The notes under the pieces are model-generated. The model saw nothing but the letters and a program-made list of their open reading frames with translations, was not told the origin of the DNA and did no database searches. The position numbers and the translations under genes were made by a program. Of a stretch of 64,000 nt of DNA, positions 17,803-26,248 are shown piece by piece. How positions within the stretch are numbered: position 1 is the first letter of the stretch; every line of letters starts with the position of its first letter. Source of the DNA: Streptomyces albofaciens JCM 4342 (lineage in GTDB: Bacteria; Actinomycetota; Actinomycetes; Streptomycetales; Streptomycetaceae); contig NZ_PDCM01000001.1 in assembly GCF_008634025.1 (NCBI RefSeq), positions 3,318,501 through 3,382,500 of the forward strand. Reading direction: 5' to 3'.

Positions 17803-18656
17803 GCCAGGAACCTTTCGGCGCCCGCCTGCGGGCCGCCATGGACGCCCGGGGCCCCCTCTGCGTCGGCATCGACCCGCACGCCTCGCTGCTGGCCGACTGG
17901 GGCCTGGACGACGACGTGGCGGGCCTGGCGGCCTTCTCGCGCACCGTCGTCGAGGCGCTGGCCGACCGCGTCGCCGTCCTCAAGCCGCAGTCCGCCTTCT
18001 TCGAGCGCTTCGGCTCGCGCGGCATCGCCGTCCTGGAGGAGACCGTCGCGGCGGCCCGCGAGGCCGGTGCCCTGGTCCTGATGGACGCCAAGCGCGGCGA
18101 CATCGGTTCCACCATGGCCGCGTACGCCGCCACCTACCTCCACCCGGCCTCGCCGCTGTTCTCGGACGCGGTCACGGTCAGCCCGTACCTGGGCTTCGGC
18201 TCGCTCGCCCCGGCCGTCGACCTGGCCCGCGAGCACGGCTGCGGCCTGTTCGCGCTCGCGCTGACCTCGAACCCCGAGGGCCAGGAGGTCCAGCACGCGG
18301 TACGGGCCGACGGCCGCAGCGTCGCCGCGACCGTACTCGGTCATCTCAAGGCGGCGAACGCCGAGGCCGCCGCCCGGGGCGAGCTGGGCTCGTACGGGGC
18401 CGTCGTCGGGGCCACCCTCGGCGACCTGTCCGCGTACGACCTGGCCATCGGCGGGCCGCTGCTCGCACCCGGCATCGGAGCCCAGGGCGCGGCCCCCGCG
18501 GACCTCCCGCGCGTCTTCGGGGACGCGGTCCGGGACGTCGTGCCGAGCGTCAGCCGGGGGGTGCTGCGGCACGGTCCGGACGTCGCCGCACTTCGCGAGG
18601 CCGCCCTCCGATGTGCCGACGAGGTGCGGACAGCGGTCGAACGGCGAGGACTTTAG
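17799..18656 (+). CDS. pyrF: Orotidine 5'-phosphate decarboxylase, subfamily 2
   Basis: A 285-residue TIM-barrel enzyme that decarboxylates OMP to UMP, the last de novo step. The catalytic signature VLMDAKRGDIGSTMAAYA at about residues 89-106 has the Asp-Lys-Asp set. Length and the early CVGIDPHASLL motif place it in the longer subfamily 2. GTG start overlapping the pyrD stop. The transcript ends at the terminator ten bases later. Confidence 0.95.
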
Positions 18657-18665
18657 TCCCGATTT

Positions 18666-18697
18666 GTCCTGGTCAGCTGAGTCTGACCAGGACTTTT
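18666..18697 (+). terminator. Intrinsic terminator of the pyr operon
   Basis: An 11-base perfect stem (18666-18676 and 18683-18693) with a six-base loop, followed directly by TTTT, 10 bases after the pyrF stop. It is the clearest intrinsic terminator in the window. Confidence 0.92.
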
Positions 18698-18848
18698 CGT
18701 CTGTTCTCGCTGACTCCGAGCGCCTTGGCCGCTAGTCTCCGACGAGAGCAGTGCACGTAAGCGCGTTGCTCGTTGCCCCGCAGGTGCGGGGCGACTAGGT
18801 TCCACACCGGTCCGTATCCGACAGTTCGACATCCGAGGTGACGTAGGC

Positions 18849-19172
18849 GTGGCTCTTCCGCCCCTTACCCCTGAACAGCGCGCAGCCGCGCTCGAGAAGG
18901 CCGCCGCGGCTCGCCGGGAGCGCGCCGAGGTCAAGAATCGGCTCAAAAATTCCGGCGCCTCCCTTCACGACGTCATCAAGCAGGGCCAGGAGAACGACGT
19001 CATCGGCAAAATGAAGGTCTCCGCCCTCCTTGAGTCCCTGCCCGGCGTGGGCAAGGTCCGCGCCAAGCAGCTCATGGAGCGGCTGGGCATCTCCGAGAGC
19101 CGCCGGGTCCGCGGTCTGGGCACGAACCAGATCGCCGCCCTGGAGCGCGAGTTCGGCGAGAAAGCCGGCTGA
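18849..19172 (+). CDS. Integration host factor, actinobacterial type (sIHF)
   Basis: A 107-residue nucleoid protein unlike the HU/IHF fold of other bacteria. A long basic N-terminal helix ([18 protein letters not shown]) is followed by the helix-two-turns-helix unit [22 protein letters not shown] at about residues 61-82, which binds the DNA backbone. The rest matches the sIHF/mIHF family end to end. In Streptomyces it affects chromosome structure, sporulation and antibiotics. The GTG start follows GAGGTGACGTAGGC. It lies between pyrF and gmk. Confidence 0.94.
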   Translation: MALPPLTPEQRAAALEKAAAARRERAEVKNRLKNSGASLHDVIKQGQENDVIGKMKVSALLESLPGVGKVRAKQLMERLGISESRRVRGLGTNQIAALEREFGEKAG

Positions 19173-19210
19173 GTTTCCTGGCAGCGCCGGGGAACTGGAA
19201 TAATCGCCCC

Positions 19211-19804
19211 ATGGCTGCAACACCCCGGGGGACGTCCCCCGTATCCCCGGACGCCCGTCCGCGGCTGACCGTGCTCTCCGGCCCCTCCGGGGTCGGCAAG
19301 AGCACGGTCGTCGCCCATCTGCGCAAGGTTCACCCCGAGGTCTGGCTCTCGGTGTCGGCCACCACGCGCAAGCCGCGCCCCGGGGAGCGGCACGGCGTCC
19401 AGTACTTCTTCGTGGACGACGAGGAATTCGACAAGCTCGTCGCCAACGGCGAACTGCTGGAATGGGCCGAATTCGCGGGCAACCGCTACGGCACTCCCCG
19501 CAAGGCCGTCCAGGACCGCCTGGAGGCCGGGGAGCCGGTCCTGCTGGAGATCGACCTCCAGGGGGCCCGGCAGGTCCGCGAGTCCATGAAGGAGGCACAG
19601 CTGGTCTTCCTGGCCCCGCCGAGCTGGGACGAGCTGGTCCGCCGGCTCACCGGCCGCGGCACCGAGGCGCCCGAGGTCATCGAGCGCCGCCTGGCGGCCG
19701 CCAAGGTCGAGCTGGCCGCCGAGCCCGAGTTCGACGAGACCCTGGTCAACACCTCCGTCGAGGACGTCAGCCGTGAGCTGCTAGCCTTGATGAAGGTTCT
19801 TTGA
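19211..19804 (+). CDS. gmk: Guanylate kinase
   Basis: A 197-residue kinase that phosphorylates GMP to GDP. The P-loop [10 protein letters not shown] is near residues 24-33. The GMP-binding segment [20 protein letters not shown] and the lid region [19 protein letters not shown] are typical. ATG start about 40 bases after sIHF. The protein has a short basic N-terminal extension (about 18 residues) before the kinase fold. Confidence 0.95.
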   Translation: MAATPRGTSPVSPDARPRLTVLSGPSGVGKSTVVAHLRKVHPEVWLSVSATTRKPRPGERHGVQYFFVDDEEFDKLVANGELLEWAEFAGNRYGTPRKAVQDRLEAGEPVLLEIDLQGARQVRESMKEAQLVFLAPPSWDELVRRLTGRGTEAPEVIERRLAAAKVELAAEPEFDETLVNTSVEDVSRELLALMKVL

Positions 19805-19843
19805 TCTTTACACCTGTTTACACCCCCCTTCGGAAGGCAGAGA

Positions 19844-20116
19844 GTGTCCTCTTCCATCACCGCGCCCGAGGGCATCATCAACCCGCCGATTGATGAGCTG
19901 CTTGAGGCCACCGACTCGAAGTACAGCCTCGTGATCTACGCCGCCAAGCGCGCCCGTCAGATCAACGCGTACTACTCGCAGCTCGGCGAGGGCCTGCTGG
20001 AGTACGTCGGCCCGCTGGTCGACACCCACGTCCACGAGAAGCCCCTGTCCATCGCGCTTCGCGAGATCAACGCGGGTCTGCTGACCTCCGAGGCCGTCGA
20101 GGGCCCGGCTCAGTGA
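19844..20116 (+). CDS. rpoZ: RNA polymerase omega subunit
   Basis: A 90-residue subunit that helps fold and stabilise the beta' subunit of RNA polymerase. It contains the conserved stretch [30 protein letters not shown], divided here into the binding helix and loop, and a C-terminal [15 protein letters not shown] typical of actinobacteria. GTG start after GGAAGGCAGAGA. It follows gmk closely, as in many bacteria, and ends before a strong hairpin. Confidence 0.95.
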   Translation: MSSSITAPEGIINPPIDELLEATDSKYSLVIYAAKRARQINAYYSQLGEGLLEYVGPLVDTHVHEKPLSIALREINAGLLTSEAVEGPAQ

Positions 20117-20163
20117 GCATCCGGGCGTCCCGGCGTCCCGAGGACCCCGGCACGGCGTCTTGA

Positions 20164-20198
20164 CCAAGGGCCCGGCAGCGCCGCTGCCGGGCCCTTGG
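20164..20198 (+). terminator. Terminator after rpoZ
   Basis: A 17-base perfect stem (20164-20180 and 20182-20198) about 50 bases after the rpoZ stop. It is followed by TGTGTCATG and no true T-run. Confidence 0.7.
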
Positions 20199-20287
20199 TG
20201 TGTCATGGGGGAGTAACGACCGGGCCGATCCGGCCGACCGGGGTCCGCACCCCAGGGGCGGAACCCACGGAGTGGGGAGAGAACACG

Positions 20288-21667
20288 ATGGGCAAGCCGA
20301 CAGAGCCGCAGCGGGCCGCCGGGCAGGTGGACGGAGCCGAGGCGGCGGGCGGAGCTTCAGCCGGGACGGCGGGCGGCGGGGCCGCGGCGGCGGTACGGGC
20401 CGAGGCGGCAGATGGGCACGGCCCGGCGCGCCGCCCCCGGGTCGTCCTCGGGGTCAGCGGCGGCATCGCCGCCTACAAGGCGTGCGAGCTGCTGCGCCGG
20501 CTCACCGAGTCCGGGCACGACGTCCGGGTCGTGCCGACCGCGGCGTCCCTGCACTTCGTCGGCGAGGCCACCTGGTCCGCGCTGTCCGGCAACCCGGCCG
20601 CCACCGAGGTGTGGGAGACGGTCCACGAGGTCCCGCACGTCCGCATCGGCCAGTCCGCCGACCTGGTCGTGGTGGCCCCCTGTACCGCCGACATGCTGGC
20701 CAAGGCCGCCCACGGCCTGGCCGACGACCTGCTGACCAACACCCTCCTCACCGCGCGCTGTCCGGTGGTCTTCGCCCCGGCGATGCACACCGAGATGTGG
20801 GAGCACCCCGCCACCCAGGAGAACGTCGCCACGCTGCGCCGCCGCGGCGCCATCGTCATCGAGCCCGCCGTCGGGCGGCTGACCGGCGTGGACACCGGCA
20901 AGGGCCGCTTCCCCGACCCGTCCGAGATCTTCGAGACCTGCCGCCGCGTCCTGGCCCGCGGCCCGCTCGGCCTGACACAGGACCTCGCGGGCCGGCACGT
21001 CGTCATCAGCGCCGGCGGCACCCGCGAGCCCCTGGACCCGGTCCGCTACCTGGGCAACCGTTCCTCCGGCAAGCAGGGGTACGCGCTCGCCCGCACCGCC
21101 GTGGCCCGCGGCGCCCGCGTCACCCTCGTCGCCGGCAACAGTGAGCTGCCGGACCCGGCCGGGGTGGACGTGGTGCACATCGGTACGGCCGTCCAACTGC
21201 GCGAAGCCGTGCTGGAGGCGGCGGCGGACGCCGACGCGGTGGTCATGGCGGCCGCCGTGGCCGATTTCCGCCCCGCCGCGTACGCCACCGGAAAGATCAA
21301 GAAGAAGGACGGCCAGGAGCCCGAGCCGGTGGCCCTCGTCCGCAATCCGGACATCCTCGCCGAGATCTCCGCGGACCGCCCCCGCCCCGGCCAGGTGATC
21401 GTCGGCTTCGCCGCCGAAACCGACGACGTCCTCGCCAACGGACGCTCGAAACTCACTCGAAAGGGTTGTGATCTGCTGGTCGTCAACGAGGTCGGCGACC
21501 ACAAGGCGTTCGGCTCGGCGGAGAACGAGGCGGTGATCCTGGCCGCCGACGGCGCCGAGACACCCGTACCGTACGGACCGAAGGAGGCCCTCGCCGACAC
21601 GGTCTGGGACCTCGTGGCGCCCCGTCTGACCGCCCCGCAGCCCCCTTCCACCCCTCCCACCTCATGA
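20288..21667 (+). CDS. coaBC: Phosphopantothenoylcysteine decarboxylase / phosphopantothenate-cysteine ligase
   Basis: A 459-residue bifunctional enzyme of coenzyme A synthesis. Residues 1 to about 45 are an Ala/Gly-rich extension without known role. The CoaC part (about 46-235) has the FMN-binding VLGVSGGIAAYKACELLRRL and the active-site motif PAMHTEMW. The CoaB part (from about 240) has VISAGGTREPLDPVRYLGNRSSG and KIKKKDG, which bind CTP and substrate. I chose the ATG with GGGGAGAG seven bases before it. Downstream starts inside the extension cannot be excluded. Confidence 0.93.
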   Translation: MGKPTEPQRAAGQVDGAEAAGGASAGTAGGGAAAAVRAEAADGHGPARRPRVVLGVSGGIAAYKACELLRRLTESGHDVRVVPTAASLHFVGEATWSALSGNPAATEVWETVHEVPHVRIGQSADLVVVAPCTADMLAKAAHGLADDLLTNTLLTARCPVVFAPAMHTEMWEHPATQENVATLRRRGAIVIEPAVGRLTGVDTGKGRFPDPSEIFETCRRVLARGPLGLTQDLAGRHVVISAGGTREPLDPVRYLGNRSSGKQGYALARTAVARGARVTLVAGNSELPDPAGVDVVHIGTAVQLREAVLEAAADADAVVMAAAVADFRPAAYATGKIKKKDGQEPEPVALVRNPDILAEISADRPRPGQVIVGFAAETDDVLANGRSKLTRKGCDLLVVNEVGDHKAFGSAENEAVILAADGAETPVPYGPKEALADTVWDLVAPRLTAPQPPSTPPTS

Positions 21668-21871
21668 TCGGGACCCGCCGGCCCGGGCCCCGCCGGAACG
21701 AGATCTTCCTCTCCCCGGCACGGTGTCCCAGGTCACGGCGGGTCCAGAAATCGAGACTGCGTGCCCGAACGCCTCTCATGACCGATAAACTGGCCGCGGA
21801 TCGTGCCGAGCGCAGCTCTCGGCCCTTCCGCCAATGATCAGCCAGCAGCCGCTGCAACCCCAGGGAGCGAT

Positions 21872-23080
21872 GTGTCCCGCCGCCTGTTCACCTCGGAGTC
21901 CGTGACCGAGGGTCACCCCGACAAGATCGCTGACCAGATCAGCGACACCATCCTCGACGCCCTCCTGAAGGAGGACCCGGCCTCCCGGGTCGCCGTCGAG
22001 ACGTTGATCACCACCGGCCTGGTCCACGTGGCCGGCGAGGTGACGACGAAGGCGTACGCCGACATCCCCAACCTCGTACGCAACAAGATCCTCGAAATCG
22101 GCTACGACTCGTCGAAGAAGGGCTTCGACGGCGCCTCCTGCGGCGTCTCGGTCTCCATCGGCGCGCAGTCCCCGGACATCGCCCAGGGTGTCGACACCGC
22201 CTACGAGAAGCGCGTCGAGGGCGACGAGGACGAGCTGGACAAGCAGGGCGCGGGCGACCAGGGCCTGATGTTCGGCTACGCCTGCGACGAGACCCCGGAG
22301 CTGATGCCGCTCCCGATCCACCTCGCGCACCGCCTGTCCCGGCGCCTGTCCGAGGTCCGCAAGAACGGCACCATCCCGTACCTGCGCCCCGACGGCAAGA
22401 CCCAGGTCACCATCGAGTACGACGGCCACAAGGCCGTCCGCCTCGACACCGTCGTCGTCTCCTCCCAGCACGCCTCGGACATCGACCTGGATTCCCTGCT
22501 GGCTCCCGACATCCGGGAGTTCGTCGTCGAGCACGTCCTCAACCAGCTCGTCGAGGACGGCATCAAGCTGGACACCGACGGCTACCGCCTCCTGGTCAAC
22601 CCCACCGGCCGCTTCGAGATCGGCGGCCCGATGGGCGACGCCGGCCTGACCGGCCGCAAGATCATCATCGACACCTACGGCGGCATGTCCCGCCACGGCG
22701 GCGGCGCCTTCTCCGGCAAGGACCCGTCCAAGGTCGACCGCTCCGCCGCCTACGCCATGCGCTGGGTCGCCAAGAACGTCGTAGCGGCCGGGCTGGCCGC
22801 CCGCTGCGAGGTCCAGGTCGCCTACGCCATCGGCAAGGCCGAGCCGGTCGGCCTCTTCGTCGAGACCTTCGGCACCGCCACCGTCGACGTCGAAAAGATC
22901 GAAACCGCCATCACCGAGGTCTTCGACCTCCGCCCGGCCGCTATCATCCGCGACCTCGACCTCCTCCGCCCCATCTACTCTCAGACCGCCGCATACGGCC
23001 ACTTCGGCCGCGAGCTGGAGGACTTCACCTGGGAGCGGACGGACCGGGTGGAGGCGCTCAAGAAGGCTGCGGGGCTGTAG
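21872..23080 (+). CDS. metK: S-adenosylmethionine synthase
   Basis: A 402-residue enzyme that makes SAM from methionine and ATP. The start [24 protein letters not shown] is the family signature. The hexapeptide GAGDQG (about residues 127-132) and the P-loop-like [19 protein letters not shown] (about 280) are intact. The GTG start has AGGGAG five bases before it; an upstream in-frame ATG only adds a Pro/Ala tail. No recognisable SAM riboswitch precedes it. It ends the conserved backbone block; the accessory region begins after its terminator. Confidence 0.95.
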   Translation: MSRRLFTSESVTEGHPDKIADQISDTILDALLKEDPASRVAVETLITTGLVHVAGEVTTKAYADIPNLVRNKILEIGYDSSKKGFDGASCGVSVSIGAQSPDIAQGVDTAYEKRVEGDEDELDKQGAGDQGLMFGYACDETPELMPLPIHLAHRLSRRLSEVRKNGTIPYLRPDGKTQVTIEYDGHKAVRLDTVVVSSQHASDIDLDSLLAPDIREFVVEHVLNQLVEDGIKLDTDGYRLLVNPTGRFEIGGPMGDAGLTGRKIIIDTYGGMSRHGGGAFSGKDPSKVDRSAAYAMRWVAKNVVAAGLAARCEVQVAYAIGKAEPVGLFVETFGTATVDVEKIETAITEVFDLRPAAIIRDLDLLRPIYSQTAAYGHFGRELEDFTWERTDRVEALKKAAGL

Positions 23081-23100
23081 ACGTCCGCCCACGCTGTGAG

Positions 23101-23145
23101 GCTCCGGCCCCGGCCCGCTTCGGCGGGGCGGGGCCGGAGCTTTTT
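23101..23145 (+). terminator. Terminator of metK
   Basis: Eleven-base outer arms (23101-23111 and 23130-23140) with further GC pairing inside, followed by TTTTT, 20 bases after the metK stop. Confidence 0.9.
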
Positions 23146-23242
23146 GGGGAGCGGACGTCTTCCTCTCACCCGTCATCAGTTCGGACGGGGAGCAGAGACC
23201 ATCGAGTCCGGACAGGCTCTGCGCCAGGTCACGTCCATATCG

Positions 23243-23761
23243 TCAACGTAACGAGATCCCAAGCAGAATCCCGGCCGTGGTCAAGAGCAAGAACACGCCG
23301 ATCCAGATTATGGCGCGTCGGATGCACCGGTATTTCAGGATGACCAGCACGGACAACACTGCGAATTGATTCACGTCCCGCTCCCTGGGATCTGTTTGCC
23401 GCATCCTGGTGCTCAGTTCCCGCACGGATGTACCGGACGCCACGTCACCGAAGTAGTAGGTGCGGTCCCGGCGACCGGTTCCCGTACGCGGGACGATGGC
23501 AAGTCCCAGCAACAGGAATGACGGTGCGGCGGCCGCGCAGCCGGCCCAGAAAAGCGACTGGGCGCTCGCGGCATAGGTCAATGGCATCACGCCGCCTGCA
23601 CCGATTGCGCCGACCAGGGCGGTCAGGGCCATGCCCAGGACGGTCAGAACCACATTGGCCTTGTGGTCCGCCTTCAACAATTCCTCACGTGTTTCGGACA
23701 GCAGTGTCCGGGCGAGACGGGTTCCGTTTTCGGCTCTTTCCTCTCCGCTAAGTGCAACCAC
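23243..23761 (-). CDS. PycTM-type membrane effector (DUF5706 family)
   Basis: A 172-residue integral membrane protein with three predicted membrane segments (about 36-57, 68-90 and 149-170). Its markers match what I know of the DUF5706 / Pycsar effector group: an acidic-basic helix before the first segment (SETREELLKADHKANVVL, about 22-39), then PRTGTGRRDRTYYFGD (91-106) after the second, and KYRCIRR (143-149) before the third. In Pycsar, such proteins open or damage the membrane when a cyclic nucleotide is made during phage infection. I place the start at the GTG with AGGGAGG nearby rather than at an upstream GTG. It is the last gene of the minus-strand cluster, about 95 bases after the DUF4407-like gene. 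Confidence 0.75.
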   Translation of the reverse strand: MVALSGEERAENGTRLARTLLSETREELLKADHKANVVLTVLGMALTALVGAIGAGGVMPLTYAASAQSLFWAGCAAAAPSFLLLGLAIVPRTGTGRRDRTYYFGDVASGTSVRELSTRMRQTDPRERDVNQFAVLSVLVILKYRCIRRAIIWIGVFLLLTTAGILLGISLR

Positions 23762-23856
23762 ACCGTTTCCCTCCCTGTGAACGTGCAATGACAGGAGCAC
23801 TGAGCAACACGTATGCACCTGATGCCCGCTGAAAATCCGTCGGGCCCGGCGGGGGA

Positions 23857-25179
23857 TCAGGCTGAAGAAGCGCGCCGCATCTCGTCCTCCAGCGCGTTCA
23901 CTGCCTGGCTGACCCGGATGTGCATGGCCGCCACGTGCTCGCGACGGTCAGCGTCGATCTCGGCCTTCCGCCGCCTGACCCGGTCTTCGCACTCCTCACG
24001 AACGATCTCCGAGGACGCCATGGCCTGTCGCTCGGCCGTCCGTACGGCTTCCTCATGGACCGTCACCGCGCTCTGGCTCCTGGCGGACAGCAAACGGTCG
24101 TAACTGTTCTCACTGCTGAGCAGCTTGGCGAGAACCGGTAGGACATCGACGAAGATGAAAAGGAGCCGCACCACCCAGACTCCGGTCAGCAGTGTGGCAT
24201 TCTTGCCGGCGAGTTCTTCCAGTGCCTGCATGCGCTCCAGGACGCCGATGCCACGCTGCTTCGCGCGTTCTTGGGCGACCCGCCGAGCGATTTCTTTGTC
24301 ACGGGCTTTGAGGAAAGCGTCCCGCGAGTCGGCCAGTCGGCCGCCACCGTCTTTGATCTGCTTGTACATCTCCGCCAGCCGTCGCTCGTTGGCGACCGTA
24401 TCGTGCGCGCTCCGATAGTCCCTGGCCTTCTCGCGCAACCGCAGGCACTCCGACGTCCGCTGCAGGAGCCCGGTGCGCATGTCGCGGATCAGCCGTCGGC
24501 ACTCGTCCCGGACCTGGGCATCGAGCCTTTCCAGGCGGTTGGTGTCCCGGTCGACCCGCTTCTGGAGCATGGCCGCGTCCTTGCGCAGTGTGTTGATCGC
24601 GTCGTACCCACTCGCTGGTGATGCGCCGAACGAGAGCAGATGGTCTGCGCAGTCCGCCGGTCGACTCCGGCTCGGTTGCGACGGGTCGGTGTTGCACCGC
24701 AGCAGATCGCTGCGCAAGCGGTCCACCGCTGCGTGCCGCTGGTCCCGCACATGCTCCTCCACCGCGGTCTGGAAGACGCGGAGAACCAGCGGCTCGGCCA
24801 CCACGGTTCCCAGAAAGAAAGCGATGAGCAGTCGCAGTAGGAGCGGAGCCGTACGCCGCTTGAGGTTGGGCTGCGGAGCGATCAGCCAGCGGTCCAGGTT
24901 CAGTACGAACAGCATCCACAGCGCCGCGGGCAGCAACGCCAGAAAGGTGCCTTCACCGATTGCCTCGTTGGCGAAGTTCCACATCGAGAAGGCGGCGATG
25001 ACGGAGGTGCCCAGCACGACACCCCCCAGCGCCGTGTACTTGCTGCGCTCGTGCCAGACCCAGGCGAGCAGTTCTTCATCCACACCGGTCAAAGCCCGCA
25101 ACCTACGGGAAATCCGATCGTGAACCCGCTGGGATTCCGTCCTGCCGATACCGTCCGGCGGTTTGAAAAGGTCAGTCAA
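23857..25179 (-). CDS. DUF4407-type membrane protein with long coiled coil
   Basis: A 440-residue protein. Three membrane helices lie near the N-terminus (about 48-68, 78-99 and 112-133), with the motif FVLNLDRWLI between the second and third, typical of DUF4407. A long charged coiled-coil region follows (about 140-320, rich in Arg/Glu/Ala), then a fourth membrane helix (LLTGVWVVRLLFIFVDVLPVLAKLL, about 330-354) and a cytosolic helical tail. The start is a TTG that overlaps the SPFH-like gene by eight bases; earlier in-frame codons would read back through that gene. The biochemical role of the family is unknown. Here it probably anchors the system in the membrane. Confidence 0.72.
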   Translation of the reverse strand: MTDLFKPPDGIGRTESQRVHDRISRRLRALTGVDEELLAWVWHERSKYTALGGVVLGTSVIAAFSMWNFANEAIGEGTFLALLPAALWMLFVLNLDRWLIAPQPNLKRRTAPLLLRLLIAFFLGTVVAEPLVLRVFQTAVEEHVRDQRHAAVDRLRSDLLRCNTDPSQPSRSRPADCADHLLSFGASPASGYDAINTLRKDAAMLQKRVDRDTNRLERLDAQVRDECRRLIRDMRTGLLQRTSECLRLREKARDYRSAHDTVANERRLAEMYKQIKDGGGRLADSRDAFLKARDKEIARRVAQERAKQRGIGVLERMQALEELAGKNATLLTGVWVVRLLFIFVDVLPVLAKLLSSENSYDRLLSARSQSAVTVHEEAVRTAERQAMASSEIVREECEDRVRRRKAEIDADRREHVAAMHIRVSQAVNALEDEMRRASSA

Positions 25180-26248
25180 GGAGATCGTCCTCGTCCTTGA
25201 TGAAGCCGCGATGATCGCCGCGAGAGCCGTCCTCCGCGGGCCGCTGCGTGGTGCCGGCGCTCGGAAGGGCTCCTGCCTGTGAGTTGCTCGGTGCCTTCCG
25301 CTTACCGAGGTCCAGCAACTGCTGGAGCAACTGGTGATCGACATAGCCGGATTCCCGTGCCTGCCCCAGTACGGCCAGCAATAGAGCTTGGCGCATGTCT
25401 CGTTCGGCTGTTTCGCGCTCATGAGCCCGTTGCTTGTCATGTGCCGCGACCTGCCGGCTGTATGCCTTGTCGTCGGCGGATTCCTGGTGGATGCGCGTGG
25501 CGATGGCGTGGATATTGATGTCTTCCCGAGCCACACCGAACGCGTCCACGTAGTGACTGCCCTGTGAGAGCAGCTCCGCGATGCGATGCACGTCGTCCGT
25601 TTCGAACTCGCGTTGACCTCGTACCATCTCGCGCATTCGGCGCTCGTCCCGCACCTCCTGTTCCCAGGTGCGCAAGTCATCAGGTGTCAGCACCTCGATG
25701 CCGACGTACTCCACAGTCATCCCGGCAATGCGCGGCGGCATGATGGTCGTGTAGGCGTTCATTCTGTGTGTCACCTGCTCGCGTACCGCGTTGACTTCCT
25801 CGATGCGGTGCGCCGCGCTCATGCGTGCCAATTGGTCTTCTCCTGACAGGTAGGCGCGCAGGGGGACCGCTGCGTCGTCGACGCCTTGCCGGGCGACGGT
25901 GGCGGCATCGGTCACCTGACAGGTGAAGGTGGCTTTGACGGTGAAGGCGTCAGCCTCGCTCACCGAGGGAATGACCCGTTCGGCCTCGATCAGCCGGGCA
26001 CGCATATCGACCAGGCTGACCGAGGTGGCATCGACGGCCTCCGCATCCGCGGGGTCGAAAACGATTCCTTCGGGGTAGACGCTGTGTCGTCCACCTACTT
26101 GGAAGACGTACACCGCACCCGGAGGCAGCTGGGGGACGTCTGTGCGCCGCCGTCGGGAGAACCACCCCCGGGGGATCGGGCTCAGTGCTTGCTCCGCCAT
26201 CACTGGATATGCCACTTGGTTGACCTCCTGGTCAGTCGGCACCGTCAT
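25172..26248 (-). CDS. SPFH/band 7-like protein
   Basis: A 358-residue soluble protein without a clear membrane segment. The middle (about 70-215) reads like an SPFH domain: short beta-rich stretches (AFTVKATFTCQVTDAATVA), then VTHRMNAYTTIMPPRIAGMTVEYVGIEVLTPDDL and a charged helix EQEVRDERRMREMVRGQREFE. Its C-terminal part is helical and ends in a disordered polar tail. SPFH proteins form rings or scaffolds on membranes. The ATG overlaps the stop of the large NTPase-like gene (ATGA). The next gene encodes a DUF4407 membrane protein, a plausible partner. Confidence 0.65.
   Translation of the reverse strand: MTVPTDQEVNQVAYPVMAEQALSPIPRGWFSRRRRTDVPQLPPGAVYVFQVGGRHSVYPEGIVFDPADAEAVDATSVSLVDMRARLIEAERVIPSVSEADAFTVKATFTCQVTDAATVARQGVDDAAVPLRAYLSGEDQLARMSAAHRIEEVNAVREQVTHRMNAYTTIMPPRIAGMTVEYVGIEVLTPDDLRTWEQEVRDERRMREMVRGQREFETDDVHRIAELLSQGSHYVDAFGVAREDINIHAIATRIHQESADDKAYSRQVAAHDKQRAHERETAERDMRQALLLAVLGQARESGYVDHQLLQQLLDLGKRKAPSNSQAGALPSAGTTQRPAEDGSRGDHRGFIKDEDDLLD

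Noticed and set aside
21668..21871. Possible SAM riboswitch before metK
   Set aside because: The conserved GGCAACC and GAGGGA blocks of SAM-I/SAM-IV classes are not present, and no stem set matches.
23146..23242. Attachment site or integrase trace at the left edge of the accessory block
   Set aside because: No tRNA end, integrase gene or matching direct repeat on the priA side could be found.
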